A stretch of DNA of 64,000 nt from positions 523,713 to 587,712 of the forward strand of contig NZ_QPIB01000009.1 of NCBI RefSeq assembly GCF_003671765.1, given 5' to 3'. This stretch comes from Xenophilus sp. E41. Lineage in GTDB: Bacteria > Pseudomonadota > Gammaproteobacteria > Burkholderiales > Burkholderiaceae_C. Numbering within the stretch: position 1 is the stretch's first letter; the number at the start of each line of letters is the position of its first letter. Under the pieces are notes generated by a model. The model was not told the DNA's origin, ran no database searches, and saw only the letters and a list, made by a program, of their open reading frames with translations. This document shows positions 37,050 through 46,626 of the stretch, piece by piece. The position numbers and the translations under genes were made by a program.

Positions 37050-37583
37050 GCTCGGCTCGTCGATGCGCTCGGCGGAGCCGGCGCGTCGATGGCGGCGAGT
37101 TTAGGCGCACGCAAGTCAGGACCCCGGGACCAAATCCTCGGTCCAGGCGGCGTCCGGCTGCCGAGGGACGTGGAAATCTAGGGTCATGGTTACAGCCATA
37201 CAGCGCGGTCCACTACTCGTAGCTCGTAGCTCGTAGCTCGTGAGGGCCGGAAGAGGGCGCCGAAGCAACCGGCAGCGGTGTTCCTACGGCTACCGTGCGA
37301 ATAGGCTCGAGGTGCAGGAGGCAGCCGACGAACGAGGGCGTGCTGCAGCGCGAGGCGTTCTTGATACGCTCGCGAAACAGAAAGCCGCGTAGCGCAACAG
37401 GCTGGTGGCCATTGTTTGGCCCGGCGGAGTGGGAAGAGGAGGCTTTCGAAGCAATGGCTGGCAAGTATGAGGGCGGGATCGTGTCCCGCAGGTGGGGCAG
37501 TGGTGCCTAAAAGAGGCAAGCCGGCGCTGTAGGCGCATTCGTGCACAACTAAATATCGTCGGCAGATTTGTGTTGGAAATTTT
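37050..37583. other. 534-bp gap with a 7-bp tandem repeat
   Basis: No gene is supported. Short reading frames on both strands have no domain character. At 37216-37240 the unit CTCGTAG is repeated three and a half times. The right part becomes AT-rich before the membrane protein gene. Confidence 0.45.
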
Positions 37584-38435
37584 ATGCAGCGTCATTGGAC
37601 AAGTATCCGGGCTATATGGTGGTTCACCGCGCTTTTTGCTGCACTTTCGGTGGTCAGCACGGCCATTGGACACAGTTCGCTTGCGACCTCGCTAAACGAA
37701 AATCAGATTCTGTATTTGTCTTCGACTACCGGCCAAGTGATCGCGGCAATCTACGGTTTGACGCTTACAGGTTTCATCTTCTTCCGGAACGAATTGAGTC
37801 GGGAGGAGCTTGAAGATGAAACGTTGACTGAGGCAGTGGAAGCTCTAAAGGCAAGATACTTCGCCCTACTCGTATTCATCACTATTTTAGTCTTGGGAAC
37901 TGTCTTCCTTGCAAATTTGGCGATTGCGCGAGAGGCAGAAGGGCCAAGTTTCGGGAATGCAGTCATTATCAATGTTGGGCAGTCTGCGTTCCTTACGAGC
38001 CTTTTGGCCATAGCCTATTTCGTCTTTGACGTGATTGCGCCGAAAAGAATTCAGAAGGAGAGTCAGCGACTTCAGGATCAAGTGGACCCGTCCCGTTCCG
38101 ACCATGAGAAGGGGAGTCTTGAGGGGTTCCTTAGAAACTACAATCAAATCGAAGCGTTGTTAAACGCTGCCGGCGAGCTATATCAAAAAGCAACCACTAG
38201 CTCGATAGATCGCAGCCGTTCGCGCTACATGTCTAACATGCGTTTGGCGGAAATACTACTACGTAGTCACAAAATTGACAGGTCTCTTTTTGACCAGCTG
38301 CGTGAGCTAGTGACACTTCGAAATTCCATTATTCATGGCGCGGAACCGATTGTTAGCCAGCAAGCGGTTCGGATGTCTGCTGGTGTGTTGGAGCGACTAC
38401 GTTTTGCGCTTCGGTACATCGGAGAGGAGCAGTAA
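37584..38435 (+). CDS. four-helix membrane protein with C-terminal HEPN-type R-x4-H motif
   Basis: 283 residues. Hydrophobic segments at about 10-29 (AIWWFTALFAALSVVSTAIG), 46-67, 92-115 (YFALLVFITILVLGTVFLAN) and 130-152 (GQSAFLTSLLAIAYFVFDVI) suggest four membrane helices. The cytoplasmic remainder is helical; QLRELVTLRNSIIHGAEPIV contains R246-N-S-I-I-H251, the R-x4-H signature of HEPN ribonucleases. A membrane-anchored HEPN effector would suit abortive defence, but the motif is short and the domain call is inference. AT-rich codon use marks foreign origin. It converges on the AIPR gene 55 bp away, so they are not one operon. Confidence 0.6.
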   Translation: MQRHWTSIRAIWWFTALFAALSVVSTAIGHSSLATSLNENQILYLSSTTGQVIAAIYGLTLTGFIFFRNELSREELEDETLTEAVEALKARYFALLVFITILVLGTVFLANLAIAREAEGPSFGNAVIINVGQSAFLTSLLAIAYFVFDVIAPKRIQKESQRLQDQVDPSRSDHEKGSLEGFLRNYNQIEALLNAAGELYQKATTSSIDRSRSRYMSNMRLAEILLRSHKIDRSLFDQLRELVTLRNSIIHGAEPIVSQQAVRMSAGVLERLRFALRYIGEEQ

Positions 38436-38490
38436 TTGCAACGTGTACAGACTGGCCGCACTCCTTATTTGGGTTCGCTGAAAAATCACC

Positions 38491-40530
38491 CTACACGAGT
38501 CTCTCTCGGATAGCGTCGCGAGCGATCTCGTTGCCGCTGGCGTCGTAGACGACCCCGTCGTGCTGCCTCATGAATACGCCGCGCGAGATCAGAATTTGAA
38601 TGGCATTCCAAACGCGGTAGGGCTTAGCGCCTAGTTCTCTGGCAACCTGGACATGCATGCCTGGCCGCCAAGGCTGCGGCGGCAAAGCCTTGGCCACCTG
38701 GTCAATGAAGGTCTCATCTTCTACCCGGGTGGCTTTGTTTGTTTGACTCGGCGGCTTGACAATTGGCGGTAGTTCTCGCTGACCGTCAGTGAGTTGGCCA
38801 GTCACTCCCCACTTTTCATTCATTAACGCAGCAATCGTCGTCAATTGCTGCGTCGACACTTTTGCGGCCCCGGGACGCCCCACGGCACGATTAATTGTCG
38901 CCCAGCACTCGTCCATAAAGGAGTCGACAAGGCGGGCCGTATCAAGCGCCACGAGGTCTTGGTGGGTGTAGCTGTATGTCCCAATGGCGCGCACTGCAGC
39001 GACGTAGGCAAGCACCCCTCGCCATGCTGCTAAGTGCTGGCCATGAGCGATTCGGCTTGCTCGGTGTGCCCGAGTGATGGCATTCTCCGCTGCCCGTATT
39101 AGAGCTGCCACCACTGGCCAAGCATTCAGAGGGAAGTGTTCGGAGTACGCCGCTGCGTAGGCCTCCGGACTTCGGATGTTTTTTTGCCGGAGCTTTGAAG
39201 CTTTTTTTGGGTTCTTGAGCAAGAGGGCGACCGCCGCGGTTGCAAGAACGATCGGCGAGATTATTCGCGCGTCGGGCCTGCCCTCGTTCTTGTAAAAGTT
39301 GGTCCTTCTTTCATAGAACCAATCGCTGCGAAAAAGAATCTCCTCAATGTTTCTTTGAATTCGATCAGTCGCGTGGAGAGCCGCCGGCTCCACTGCACTC
39401 TGATTGTTAGTCGCCCGTATGACCTGATCTCGCACAGTCTCATCTTGAGATACGATGATCTTTACCAAAAGTGCGCGAGATTCATTCGCACCTGCAATCG
39501 ATGTGACGAAGTGACGATGGATGGATTCGGTTGTTTGTAGTCCATTGACAATTTGAATGTCCCTGAGCTTCAACGTCTTGCCGACGAGAGATGCGCTTGT
39601 GGCTAGGATCGTCACGCCGTTATTAAGCCACCAAAAGTTCGGGCCGACCTTGTTCGAGAGGGTCTCTGCGATATCCGCGTTGACCAAGTTTGCTCCAAGA
39701 AACGCCCGCACGTTTGAGTCGAATAAATATCGCCGAAGCGCGCCCTTTTCATCCTGAACAAACCTGCAGTAGTCGCTCAGCCGAGCAAGGACAACGTAGC
39801 CTTCTTGCCCTGCGGTCAGGCACTCTAATACGGGGAGATCTAGCGCAAAGCTTCTGACTTCGCGATGAAGTTCGACTAGCTCACTAGCTCCAAGCGGAAT
39901 GAACTCGACTTGGGCGGCGCTGAAATACTGGTGAAAAAGCGCTTTTAGCTGCGCGGACCGGGCGGTGATACTTTCACCGAGGAGCGCTGTTTCTCCACGG
40001 GACGCGTAGTAGATGTTGAAACTTATTGTGGGCCGATAGATAGACAGGTGTTGAAATGCAGCAACAAAAGAGTCCCTGCATCGCTTTATGTCACCTGAGT
40101 ACTTACCCGAGAGTTGCGCGTTGGAAAGAGTCAGGTCGAAGATTTCTTGTGTTGACGCCAAAAGGGCATCTAAGGGTGCTTGTTGGAAAGTGCTATGGTG
40201 CTTACACGTCAATAGGATGACTTGAATGTCAGCTCCTGTGCGCGGCCACGCGAAGTCGGTCGGATCAGTAAGAAGTAGCCCGTTGACCAACACATAGAAC
40301 CCGTCGATTCCTCCGTCGTGCGAACCGTCGGTCCATCCGAATTCGATCTCTTCTTTCGACAGATCGAAGTTCTTAAGGATCTGCTCTAGAACAAACCTCT
40401 CGAAGTGTTCTCCGATGTCAATGCTGGGATCTTGTGCCTGCATCTGCTGCAGCACCGAGTCGATCAGTACAACGTCATTTTTAGCCAAGCTGTCCCTCGC
40501 CGTGAGATGTTGCGTCGATGGCCGGGTCAC
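38491..40530 (-). CDS. AIPR (abortive infection phage resistance) family protein
   Basis: 679 residues, read from GTG at 40528-40530. The N-terminal 120 residues look like a restriction-type PD-(D/E)XK fold: FGWTDGSHDGGIDGFYVLVN (acidic cluster 68-76) then QVILLTCKHHSTFQQ (K110). The AIPR core is unmistakable: VGPNFWWLNNGVTILATSAS, LKLRDIQIVNGLQTTESIH, VKIIVSQDETVRDQVIRATN then NQSAVEPAAL. The C-terminus carries a small winged-helix-like part (MHVQVARELGAKPYRVWNAI). AIPR proteins are found in phage-resistance loci. Composition is low-GC relative to the core, supporting horizontal transfer. The start codon is uncertain. Confidence 0.82.
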   Translation of the reverse strand: MTRPSTQHLTARDSLAKNDVVLIDSVLQQMQAQDPSIDIGEHFERFVLEQILKNFDLSKEEIEFGWTDGSHDGGIDGFYVLVNGLLLTDPTDFAWPRTGADIQVILLTCKHHSTFQQAPLDALLASTQEIFDLTLSNAQLSGKYSGDIKRCRDSFVAAFQHLSIYRPTISFNIYYASRGETALLGESITARSAQLKALFHQYFSAAQVEFIPLGASELVELHREVRSFALDLPVLECLTAGQEGYVVLARLSDYCRFVQDEKGALRRYLFDSNVRAFLGANLVNADIAETLSNKVGPNFWWLNNGVTILATSASLVGKTLKLRDIQIVNGLQTTESIHRHFVTSIAGANESRALLVKIIVSQDETVRDQVIRATNNQSAVEPAALHATDRIQRNIEEILFRSDWFYERRTNFYKNEGRPDARIISPIVLATAAVALLLKNPKKASKLRQKNIRSPEAYAAAYSEHFPLNAWPVVAALIRAAENAITRAHRASRIAHGQHLAAWRGVLAYVAAVRAIGTYSYTHQDLVALDTARLVDSFMDECWATINRAVGRPGAAKVSTQQLTTIAALMNEKWGVTGQLTDGQRELPPIVKPPSQTNKATRVEDETFIDQVAKALPPQPWRPGMHVQVARELGAKPYRVWNAIQILISRGVFMRQHDGVVYDASGNEIARDAIRERLV

Positions 40531-40687
40531 CCCTCCGCCAAGGCCAATTTACTTTCTATGCTGGTTTGGGGCAACGTTGCCTTACGCAGAGCGGCGGTTA
40601 GGTCCCAAATTGTGGGTGGGAGATCTTGAAATGCCGCAGTGCGTGGTACGTTGCCCGCTGGTCTTTTGAGGGAGTTGGTATCCGCGC

Positions 40688-41242
40688 TCAGCCGACGCCT
40701 GCACCGTCCTGCCCTTCAACGCCCACGGCCAGTGCCGTCTCCAGCGTGAGCCGGCCGAGGTACCCGCCGCTCGCATCGAGCAAGTGTCGGACGCGCGTGA
40801 CGATCCAAGGCGTTTTATCTATGCGGTCCTTGAAGCCCACCACGCGCGCGGGTCGCTGAGGCATGGCGTCCTGCCGCCCGTAGGCGAGGGTGATCTCGAA
40901 CTCGAAGATGCCGCGCTGGATGCGCATCCACTCGGCGCGCGCGGCGGCCAGGGCATCGGCCTCGCTGGCGTAGGTGGTGCGCAGTTCCTTCGCGCGGCCG
41001 CCGATGCCGGCGAGCACCGACGAGCGGTGGCCGGTCTTGATGTTGTTGTACCAAGCCTTCACGCCTGAATATGCGTCGCGGTCGGCACGGCTCCAACGGT
41101 GCTGGTCGCCGTCGGTGCGGGTGATGAGCAAGGCCGGCAGGGCCTTGCCGCTGGCGGTGCGCGCGGCGCGGGCCTGGCTGAACAGAAGCTTTCCGTTCTT
41201 CACGGTGCACAGGCAGTCGAAGGTCTTGGCCAGGCGGCGCAC
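40688..41242 (-). pseudogene. 5'-truncated phage late control protein (P2 gpD-like) remnant
   Basis: 184 codons matching the C-terminal part of phage tail protein gpD: RRLAKTFDCLCTVKNGKLLF, RTDGDQHRWSRADRDAYSGV, RTTYASEADALAAARAEWMR, IQRGIFEFEITLAYGRQDAM and GFKDRIDKTPWIVTRVRHLL. The N-terminal half expected upstream is absent; the preceding in-frame sequence (LPRDLSATRPGAPPTS) has no gpD character, and the Hsp70 gene begins to close in 110 bp away. No other phage genes are present, so it is a scar of a lost P2-like prophage at the right end of the accessory region. Confidence 0.75.
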
Positions 41243-41353
41243 GTTGCGCTTGGCCGCGGTGGTTGACGATGGCGCCGACGTTGGTGGTGCGCCGGGCCTC
41301 GTCGCACTGAGGTCGCGTGGCAGTAGTCGCCGCAGCTGTGCTGCTCAACAGCC

Positions 41354-42655
41354 TCACCCAAACATCCTCTGCGCATGCACCCCCAACCCCTGCGCCACGC
41401 TCGCATTGCGGTCGCCATGCACCGCGCGCGCCGCGGGCAGCCGCGCGGCGATGCGGTCGGTCAGCGGCTTGAAGCCGGTCGAGCCGCCGGTGAAGTAGAG
41501 GGCCGCCACATCCGCCGCCTGCACGCCGGCCATGCGCAGGGTCTCGCCGGCTGAGTCGACGATGCGCTGCAGGTCGGCGTCGAGCGCCTGGACCGCCTGC
41601 GCCTCGTCCAGGCCGGCTTGCAGGCCGGCCTCTATGCGGCCCAGGTCGATGCGCGTGGCGCCGCCTTCGGCCACGGCGATCTTGGCCGCTTCGGCCTGGC
41701 CGATGAGGGCGTGGCCGAGGTGCTCGTCGACCACGGTCATCAGACGGCGGTAGTGCGCCGGGTCGCCGTAGAACTCGCGCATGCGGCGCAGCTCGGCCAC
41801 GCGCGGCGCGGTGTAGACGGTGTTGATGAGGTGCCAAGTCGCGAGGTCGAAGTACACGCGGCTGGGCACTTCGCGCGGCGTCTGTCCCGCGCGCGCCGGG
41901 CCGAGGCCGCGGTAGCCGCACAGGGGCAGGATGCTGGCCAGCTCCACATGGCGGTCGAAGTCGGTGCCGGCCACGTGCACGCCGTGGTTGGCGAGGATGT
42001 CGTCCTTGCGCTCGAGCCGGCCGCGCCGTTGCGGCCCCACCCGCACCAGCGAGAAGTCGGAGGTGCCGCCGCCGATGTCGGCCACCAGCACCAGTTCCTC
42101 GTGCTCGGTGCGCTGTTCGTAGTCGAGCGCGGCGGCGATGGGCTCGTACTGGAAGCTCAGTTCCTCCAGGCCGACCGAACGTGCCGCGGCCTCGAGCGTG
42201 GCCTGCGCCTGGGCGTCGCGTGCCGGGTCGCCGTCGACGAAGTACACCGGCCGGCCCAGCACGGCCCGCGCGATCGGCGTGCCGGCCTCGCGTTCGGCCG
42301 TCGTCTTCAGGTGCCGCAGGTACGAGGCCACGACGTCGAGGTAGCGCACCGCGTGCCCGGCGCCGACCTCGGTGCTCTGGTCCGCCAGCGCCGAGCCGAG
42401 GATGCTCTTCATCGAGCGCATGAGGCGGCCCTCGTGCCCCTCGACGTAGGCGGCCAGTGCGCGCCGGCCGTACAGCCGCTGCGGCTCTTCGTGCGCGGCC
42501 AGGCCCTCGACGCCGTAGAACACGGCCGTGGGCATGGTGCGCTGGCCCGGCTCCAGCTCGACCAGGGCCATGCGCCCGTCGCCCGCCGACAGCGCGATGG
42601 CCGAGTTGGAGGTGCCGAAGTCGATGGCGCAGAAGGGCAGGGCGGAGCGGGTCAT
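41354..42655 (-). CDS. Hsp70 family protein, YegD-type
   Basis: 433 residues from ATG 42653-42655. Actin-fold ATPase: CAIDFGTSNSAIALS (phosphate 1), FQYEPIAAALDYEQRTEHEE (connect 1), VLVADIGGGTSDFSLVRVG (phosphate 2) and DVAALYFTGGSTGFKPLTDR (adenosine). It ends after the ATPase region and lacks the DnaK substrate-binding domain, as in YegD. Role is poorly known; such proteins may be chaperone-like. It lies downstream of the ferritin-like gene, with a palindromic element between them. Confidence 0.88.
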   Translation of the reverse strand: MTRSALPFCAIDFGTSNSAIALSAGDGRMALVELEPGQRTMPTAVFYGVEGLAAHEEPQRLYGRRALAAYVEGHEGRLMRSMKSILGSALADQSTEVGAGHAVRYLDVVASYLRHLKTTAEREAGTPIARAVLGRPVYFVDGDPARDAQAQATLEAAARSVGLEELSFQYEPIAAALDYEQRTEHEELVLVADIGGGTSDFSLVRVGPQRRGRLERKDDILANHGVHVAGTDFDRHVELASILPLCGYRGLGPARAGQTPREVPSRVYFDLATWHLINTVYTAPRVAELRRMREFYGDPAHYRRLMTVVDEHLGHALIGQAEAAKIAVAEGGATRIDLGRIEAGLQAGLDEAQAVQALDADLQRIVDSAGETLRMAGVQAADVAALYFTGGSTGFKPLTDRIAARLPAARAVHGDRNASVAQGLGVHAQRMFG

Positions 42656-42762
42656 GGCACGGGCGCCCGGCAGGCCGCTGGCGCGGGCCGGGTCGAAGAG
42701 GCGTTGGGGGAGGGGCGCGGATTCTAGCGAGCGCCCGTCGCTGGCGTGCCTGGCGCGGTGGG

Positions 42763-42822
42763 TGCTATCGAATCGATAGCTGCTTGTGCCCGCCACATAA
42801 GCGCTGCAGGCCGATTCGGCTC
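42763..42822 (+). repeat. bipartite palindromic element, copy 5
   Basis: The cleanest copy: perfect GCTATCGAATCGATAGC, then TGCTTGTGCCCGCC, AAGCGCTGCAGGCC and the tail GATTCGGCTCT. Intergenic, between the Hsp70 start and the ferritin-like stop. Confidence 0.8.
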
Positions 42823-42828
42823 TGAAGA

Positions 42829-43650
42829 TCAGCGCAGGAACACGCGCTGCATGAACAGCTCGATCGGCACCTGCAGCGCCGTCTGCACCGGCGCCGGCAG
42901 CTCCAGCGGGCGCATCAGCATCTTCAGCGTCATGCCGGGGTTGAGGTTGCTGCTGATGGTGCGGCTCACGCGGCTGCTCAGGCCGCGCTGCCAGGCGCGG
43001 TCGGGGGCCTGGACGGGGTGGCGGCCGCGCGCGATGTGGCGCAGGGCGCAGTCGGCGTCCTCGCTTTTCAGTTCCCAGGTGCGGCGCGCCACGGTGCCCA
43101 GCACGCGCAGCCGGCCCAGGCGTTCCTCCTGCCGATAGCGGCGGAAGAACTTGTAGAAGTGCTTGTAGTGGTTGACCTCGTCGGTGGCGATGCGGGTGCA
43201 CAGGTCGACGAAGACCGGCTCGCTCGCCGCCTTGGCCAGCGCGCGGTAGTAGGTGGCGGTGCCGGTCTCGACCACGCAGCGCGCCGACATCTCCAGCCCG
43301 CGCGTCGGGGCGAGCAGCTCCACCTTGCAGTAGGTCGCGTACTCGGTGAGAAAGCTCTGGAAGGCCGGTTCCCAGTCGAACTCCGGCCACACGTGGTTGA
43401 CGTAGGCGCGCAGGGCGCGGCCGTGCTGCAGCTCCTCGTGCTCCCAGTGGTCGCGCAGCCAGGCCGTGACTTCCTCGTCGCCGGCGAAGAAGTCGACCAG
43501 GTTGTGGGTGTAGAGGTCGGAGCCGCTCTCGATGAAGGACGCCGAGCACGCCAGGTAGAACAGCGTGTCGTCGTCGCGGATGCGTTCGAGCTCGATGCGC
43601 GAGAAGTCGAGGTCGTCGATGGTCCAGTGCGCGGCTTCGTAGCCAGCCAT
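42829..43650 (-). CDS. ferritin-like di-iron protein (acyl-ACP desaturase-like)
   Basis: 273 residues. Two E-x-x-H pairs typical of four-helix di-iron enzymes: WEHEELQHGRALRAYVNHVW near residue 68 and IATDEVNHYKHFYKFFRRYR near 160, with Glu in FIESGSDLYTHN and VVETGTATYYRAL providing the remaining ligands. This pattern fits plant-type stearoyl-ACP desaturase relatives or ferritin-like oxidases found in bacteria. The C-terminal 60 residues are basic and probably flexible. Precise reaction is unknown. It is preceded by a long GC-rich leader that diverges from alaS. Confidence 0.72.
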   Translation of the reverse strand: MAGYEAAHWTIDDLDFSRIELERIRDDDTLFYLACSASFIESGSDLYTHNLVDFFAGDEEVTAWLRDHWEHEELQHGRALRAYVNHVWPEFDWEPAFQSFLTEYATYCKVELLAPTRGLEMSARCVVETGTATYYRALAKAASEPVFVDLCTRIATDEVNHYKHFYKFFRRYRQEERLGRLRVLGTVARRTWELKSEDADCALRHIARGRHPVQAPDRAWQRGLSSRVSRTISSNLNPGMTLKMLMRPLELPAPVQTALQVPIELFMQRVFLR

Positions 43651-43978
43651 GCAGAAACTCCTTGTGACAGGGTGCGGGCGCCGCGGTGGCGGCTCGCGCG
43701 GGGCAGGCGGGACCTGTGGGCCGCGCCGACCTGCACCTTACGCGCATTGTGCAGTCGCGGGACTGACCGGGCGCAAGCCGGGGCCGCCGGCATGCCCTCG
43801 GGGCGCGGACGCCCGGGCCGCTTGCCCGCAGGCCCCGCATGGCCGGCCCGCCGCCACCGGCCGCTGCAGGGCCCCAAACCTATAATCGAATGTTCAATCG
43901 AATCAAGCAGTTAGCGGCCGCGCCACCCCTGTCGATGGGAGGTCCGGCCGGCCGCCGGTGCCCCAGCCTCCACATCCC
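43651..43978. promoter_or_regulatory. divergent intergenic region, candidate alaS promoter
   Basis: 328 bp without a gene. A consensus TATAAT at 43881-43886 lies 93 bp before alaS in an AT-rich patch that holds the direct repeat AATCGAAT (43884-43891 and 43896-43903). No good -35 hexamer is seen at 16-18 bp, so the box is tentative. The rest is GC-rich and featureless. Confidence 0.4.
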
Positions 43979-46603
43979 ATGAGCCAGCCCACGTTCACGG
44001 TCGCGGACATCCGCAAGACCTTCCTCGATTTCTTCGAATCCAAGGGCCACACGGTCGTGGCGTCGAGCCCGCTGGTGCCGGGCAACGACCCGACGCTGAT
44101 GTTCACCAACTCGGGCATGGTGCAGTTCAAGGACGTGTTCCTGGGCACCGACAAGCGCCCCTACGTGCGCGCGGCCTCGGTGCAGGCCTGCCTGCGCGCC
44201 GGCGGCAAGCACAACGACCTGGAGAACGTGGGCTACACCGCGCGGCACCACACCTTTTTCGAGATGCTGGGCAACTGGAGCTTCGGCGACTACTTCAAGC
44301 GCGAGTCGATCACCTGGGGCTGGGAACTGCTGACGAAGGTCTACAAGCTGCCGGCCGATAAGCTGCTGGCCACCGTCTACCACGAGGACGACGAGGCCTA
44401 CGACATCTGGACCAAGGAGATCGGCCTGCCGCCCGAGCGCGTGATCCGCATCGGCGACAACAAGGGCGGCAAGTACAAGTCCGACAACTTCTGGATGATG
44501 GCCGACACGGGCCCCTGCGGCCCCTGCTCGGAGATCTTCTACGACCACGGCCCCGAGATCCCCGGCGGCCCGCCCGGCAGCCCGGATGAAGACGGCGACC
44601 GCTTCATCGAGATCTGGAACCACGTGTTCATGCAGTTCGACATGCAGCCCGACGGCAGCGTGGTGAAGCTGCCGGCGCCCTGCGTCGACACCGGCATGGG
44701 CCTGGAGCGCCTGGCGGCCATCCTGCAGCACGTGCACAGCAACTACGAGATCGACATCTTCGAGGCGCTGATCAAGGCCGCGGCGCGCGAGACCGGCACC
44801 GCCGACCTCGCGAACCCCTCGCTCAAGGTGATCGCCGACCACGTGCGCGCGACCTCCTTCCTGGTCAGCGACGGCGTCATCCCGAGCAACGAGGGCCGCG
44901 GCTACGTGCAGCGCCGCATCATTCGCCGCGCGATCCGCCACGGCTACAAGCTGGGCCAGAAGAAGCCCTTCTTCCACAAGCTGGTGAAGGACCTGGTCGC
45001 GCTGATGGGCGCCGCGTACCCGCGCCTGCAGGCGCAGGAGCAGCACATCACCGACACGCTCAAGGCCGAGGAAGAGCGCTTCTACGAGACCCTGGCCAAC
45101 GGCATGGAGATCCTCGACAGCGCTCTCGAGGGCGGCAAGACCACGCTGCCCGGCGACGTCGCCTTCAAGCTGCACGACACCTACGGCTTCCCGCTCGACC
45201 TGACGCAGGACGTGGCGCGCGAGCGCAACGTGACGGTGGACGAGGCGGGCTTCGACGCCGCCATGGAAAAGCAGAAGGCCGCCGGCCGCGCGGCGGGCAA
45301 GTTCAAGATGGAACGCGCCGTGGAATACGGCGGCGCCGCCAACGTCTTCACCGGCTACGAGCACCTCGAGGAGCAGGCCAAGGTCGTGGCGCTCTACCAC
45401 GAGGGCGCGTCGGTGCCCGAGCTGAAGGAAGGGCAGGCCGGCATCGTCGTGCTCGACACCACGCCCTTCTACGCCGAGAGCGGCGGCCAGGTCGGCGACC
45501 AGGGCACGATCAGTGCCGAGGGCGTCGCCTTCGGTGTCGAGGACACGCAGAAGATCAAGGCCGACGTGTATGGCCACCACGGGGTGCAGACCCAGGGCGC
45601 GCTCAAGGTCGGCGATGCGGTGAAGGCCGCGGTCGACGGCGAGCGCCGCGCCGCCACCATGCGCAACCACTCCGTCACCCACCTGATGCACAAGGCCCTG
45701 CGCGAGGTGCTGGGCACGCACGTGCAGCAGAAGGGCTCGCTGGTCGACGCCGACAAGACGCGCTTCGACTTCGCGCACAACGCGGCCGTCACGCACGACC
45801 AGATCCTCGAGATCGAGCGCCTCGTCAACGCCGAGATCCTGGCCAACACGTCCACGCAGGCGCGCGTGATGGGCATGGAGGACGCGCAGAAGACCGGCGC
45901 GATGATGCTCTTCGGCGAGAAGTACGGCGAGACCGTGCGCGTGCTCGACATCGGCAGCAGCCGTGAACTCTGCGGCGGCACGCACGTGCACCGCACCGGC
46001 GACATCGGCCTCTTCAAGGTGGTGAGCGAGGGTGGCGTGGCCGCCGGCGTGCGCCGCATCGAGGCCATCACCGGCGCCAACGCGCTGGCGTATTTGCAGC
46101 AGCTTGAATCGACCGTGCACAGCGTGGCCGCCACGCTCAAGGCGCCCTCGGCCGAGGTGCAGCCGCGCCTGGCGCAGGTGCTGGAGCAGGTGCGCGCGCT
46201 CGAGAAGGAGATCGGCGCGCTCAAGGGCAAGCTGGCGTCCAGCCAGGGCGACGAGCTCGTCAACCAGGCAGTCGACGTCAAGGGCATCAAGGTGCTGGCC
46301 GCCCGGCTCGAAGGCGCCGACGCCAAGCAGCTGCGCGACACCATGGACCGGCTCAAGAACAAGCTCAAGAGCGCGGCCATCGTGCTGGCCGCCGTCGACG
46401 GCGCCAAGGTACAGATCGCGGCCGGCGTGACGCCCGATGCGATGGCGAAGATGAAGGCCGGCGAGCTGGTCAACTTCGTCGCCAGCCAGGTCGGCGGCAA
46501 GGGCGGCGGCAAGCCCGACATGGCGATGGCCGGCGGGACCGATGCTGCCGGGCTGCCCAAGGCACTGGCGTCGGTGCAGGGCTGGGTGGCCGAACGCGCC
46601 TGA
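43979..46603 (+). CDS. alaS: alanine--tRNA ligase
   Basis: 874 residues. Charges tRNA-Ala and edits mis-attached Ser/Gly. Starts [20 protein letters not shown] at ATG 43979. Class II motifs: [59 protein letters not shown]; aminoacylation domain [12 protein letters not shown] and [19 protein letters not shown]. Editing domain zinc ligands appear as [18 protein letters not shown] and [18 protein letters not shown]-Ala domain ends [20 protein letters not shown]. Length equals the family norm. It heads a rightward run with the histidine phosphatase and reductase genes. Confidence 0.97.
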   Translation: MSQPTFTVADIRKTFLDFFESKGHTVVASSPLVPGNDPTLMFTNSGMVQFKDVFLGTDKRPYVRAASVQACLRAGGKHNDLENVGYTARHHTFFEMLGNWSFGDYFKRESITWGWELLTKVYKLPADKLLATVYHEDDEAYDIWTKEIGLPPERVIRIGDNKGGKYKSDNFWMMADTGPCGPCSEIFYDHGPEIPGGPPGSPDEDGDRFIEIWNHVFMQFDMQPDGSVVKLPAPCVDTGMGLERLAAILQHVHSNYEIDIFEALIKAAARETGTADLANPSLKVIADHVRATSFLVSDGVIPSNEGRGYVQRRIIRRAIRHGYKLGQKKPFFHKLVKDLVALMGAAYPRLQAQEQHITDTLKAEEERFYETLANGMEILDSALEGGKTTLPGDVAFKLHDTYGFPLDLTQDVARERNVTVDEAGFDAAMEKQKAAGRAAGKFKMERAVEYGGAANVFTGYEHLEEQAKVVALYHEGASVPELKEGQAGIVVLDTTPFYAESGGQVGDQGTISAEGVAFGVEDTQKIKADVYGHHGVQTQGALKVGDAVKAAVDGERRAATMRNHSVTHLMHKALREVLGTHVQQKGSLVDADKTRFDFAHNAAVTHDQILEIERLVNAEILANTSTQARVMGMEDAQKTGAMMLFGEKYGETVRVLDIGSSRELCGGTHVHRTGDIGLFKVVSEGGVAAGVRRIEAITGANALAYLQQLESTVHSVAATLKAPSAEVQPRLAQVLEQVRALEKEIGALKGKLASSQGDELVNQAVDVKGIKVLAARLEGADAKQLRDTMDRLKNKLKSAAIVLAAVDGAKVQIAAGVTPDAMAKMKAGELVNFVASQVGGKGGGKPDMAMAGGTDAAGLPKALASVQGWVAERA

Positions 46604-46626
46604 GGCGCCGCGACACGGCCCGCGCC

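Noticed and set aside
37216..37240. Possible CRISPR-like array
   Set aside because: Only a 7-bp unit repeated about 3.5 times without spacers; it is a simple tandem repeat. No CRISPR array is present in the window.
37190..37546. 118-codon minus-strand frame in the gap after the right tRNA repeat
   Set aside because: No domain, no ribosome-binding site, partly made of the CTCGTAG tandem repeat; not supported as a gene.
37584..40530. The membrane HEPN-like protein and AIPR gene as one toxin-antitoxin operon
   Set aside because: They converge tail to tail, so they cannot be cotranscribed; proximity alone does not show a joint system.
40815..41921. 368-codon frame spanning the gpD remnant and the Hsp70 gene end
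   Set aside because: It is out of frame with both recognisable proteins and consists of Arg/Pro-rich nonsense.
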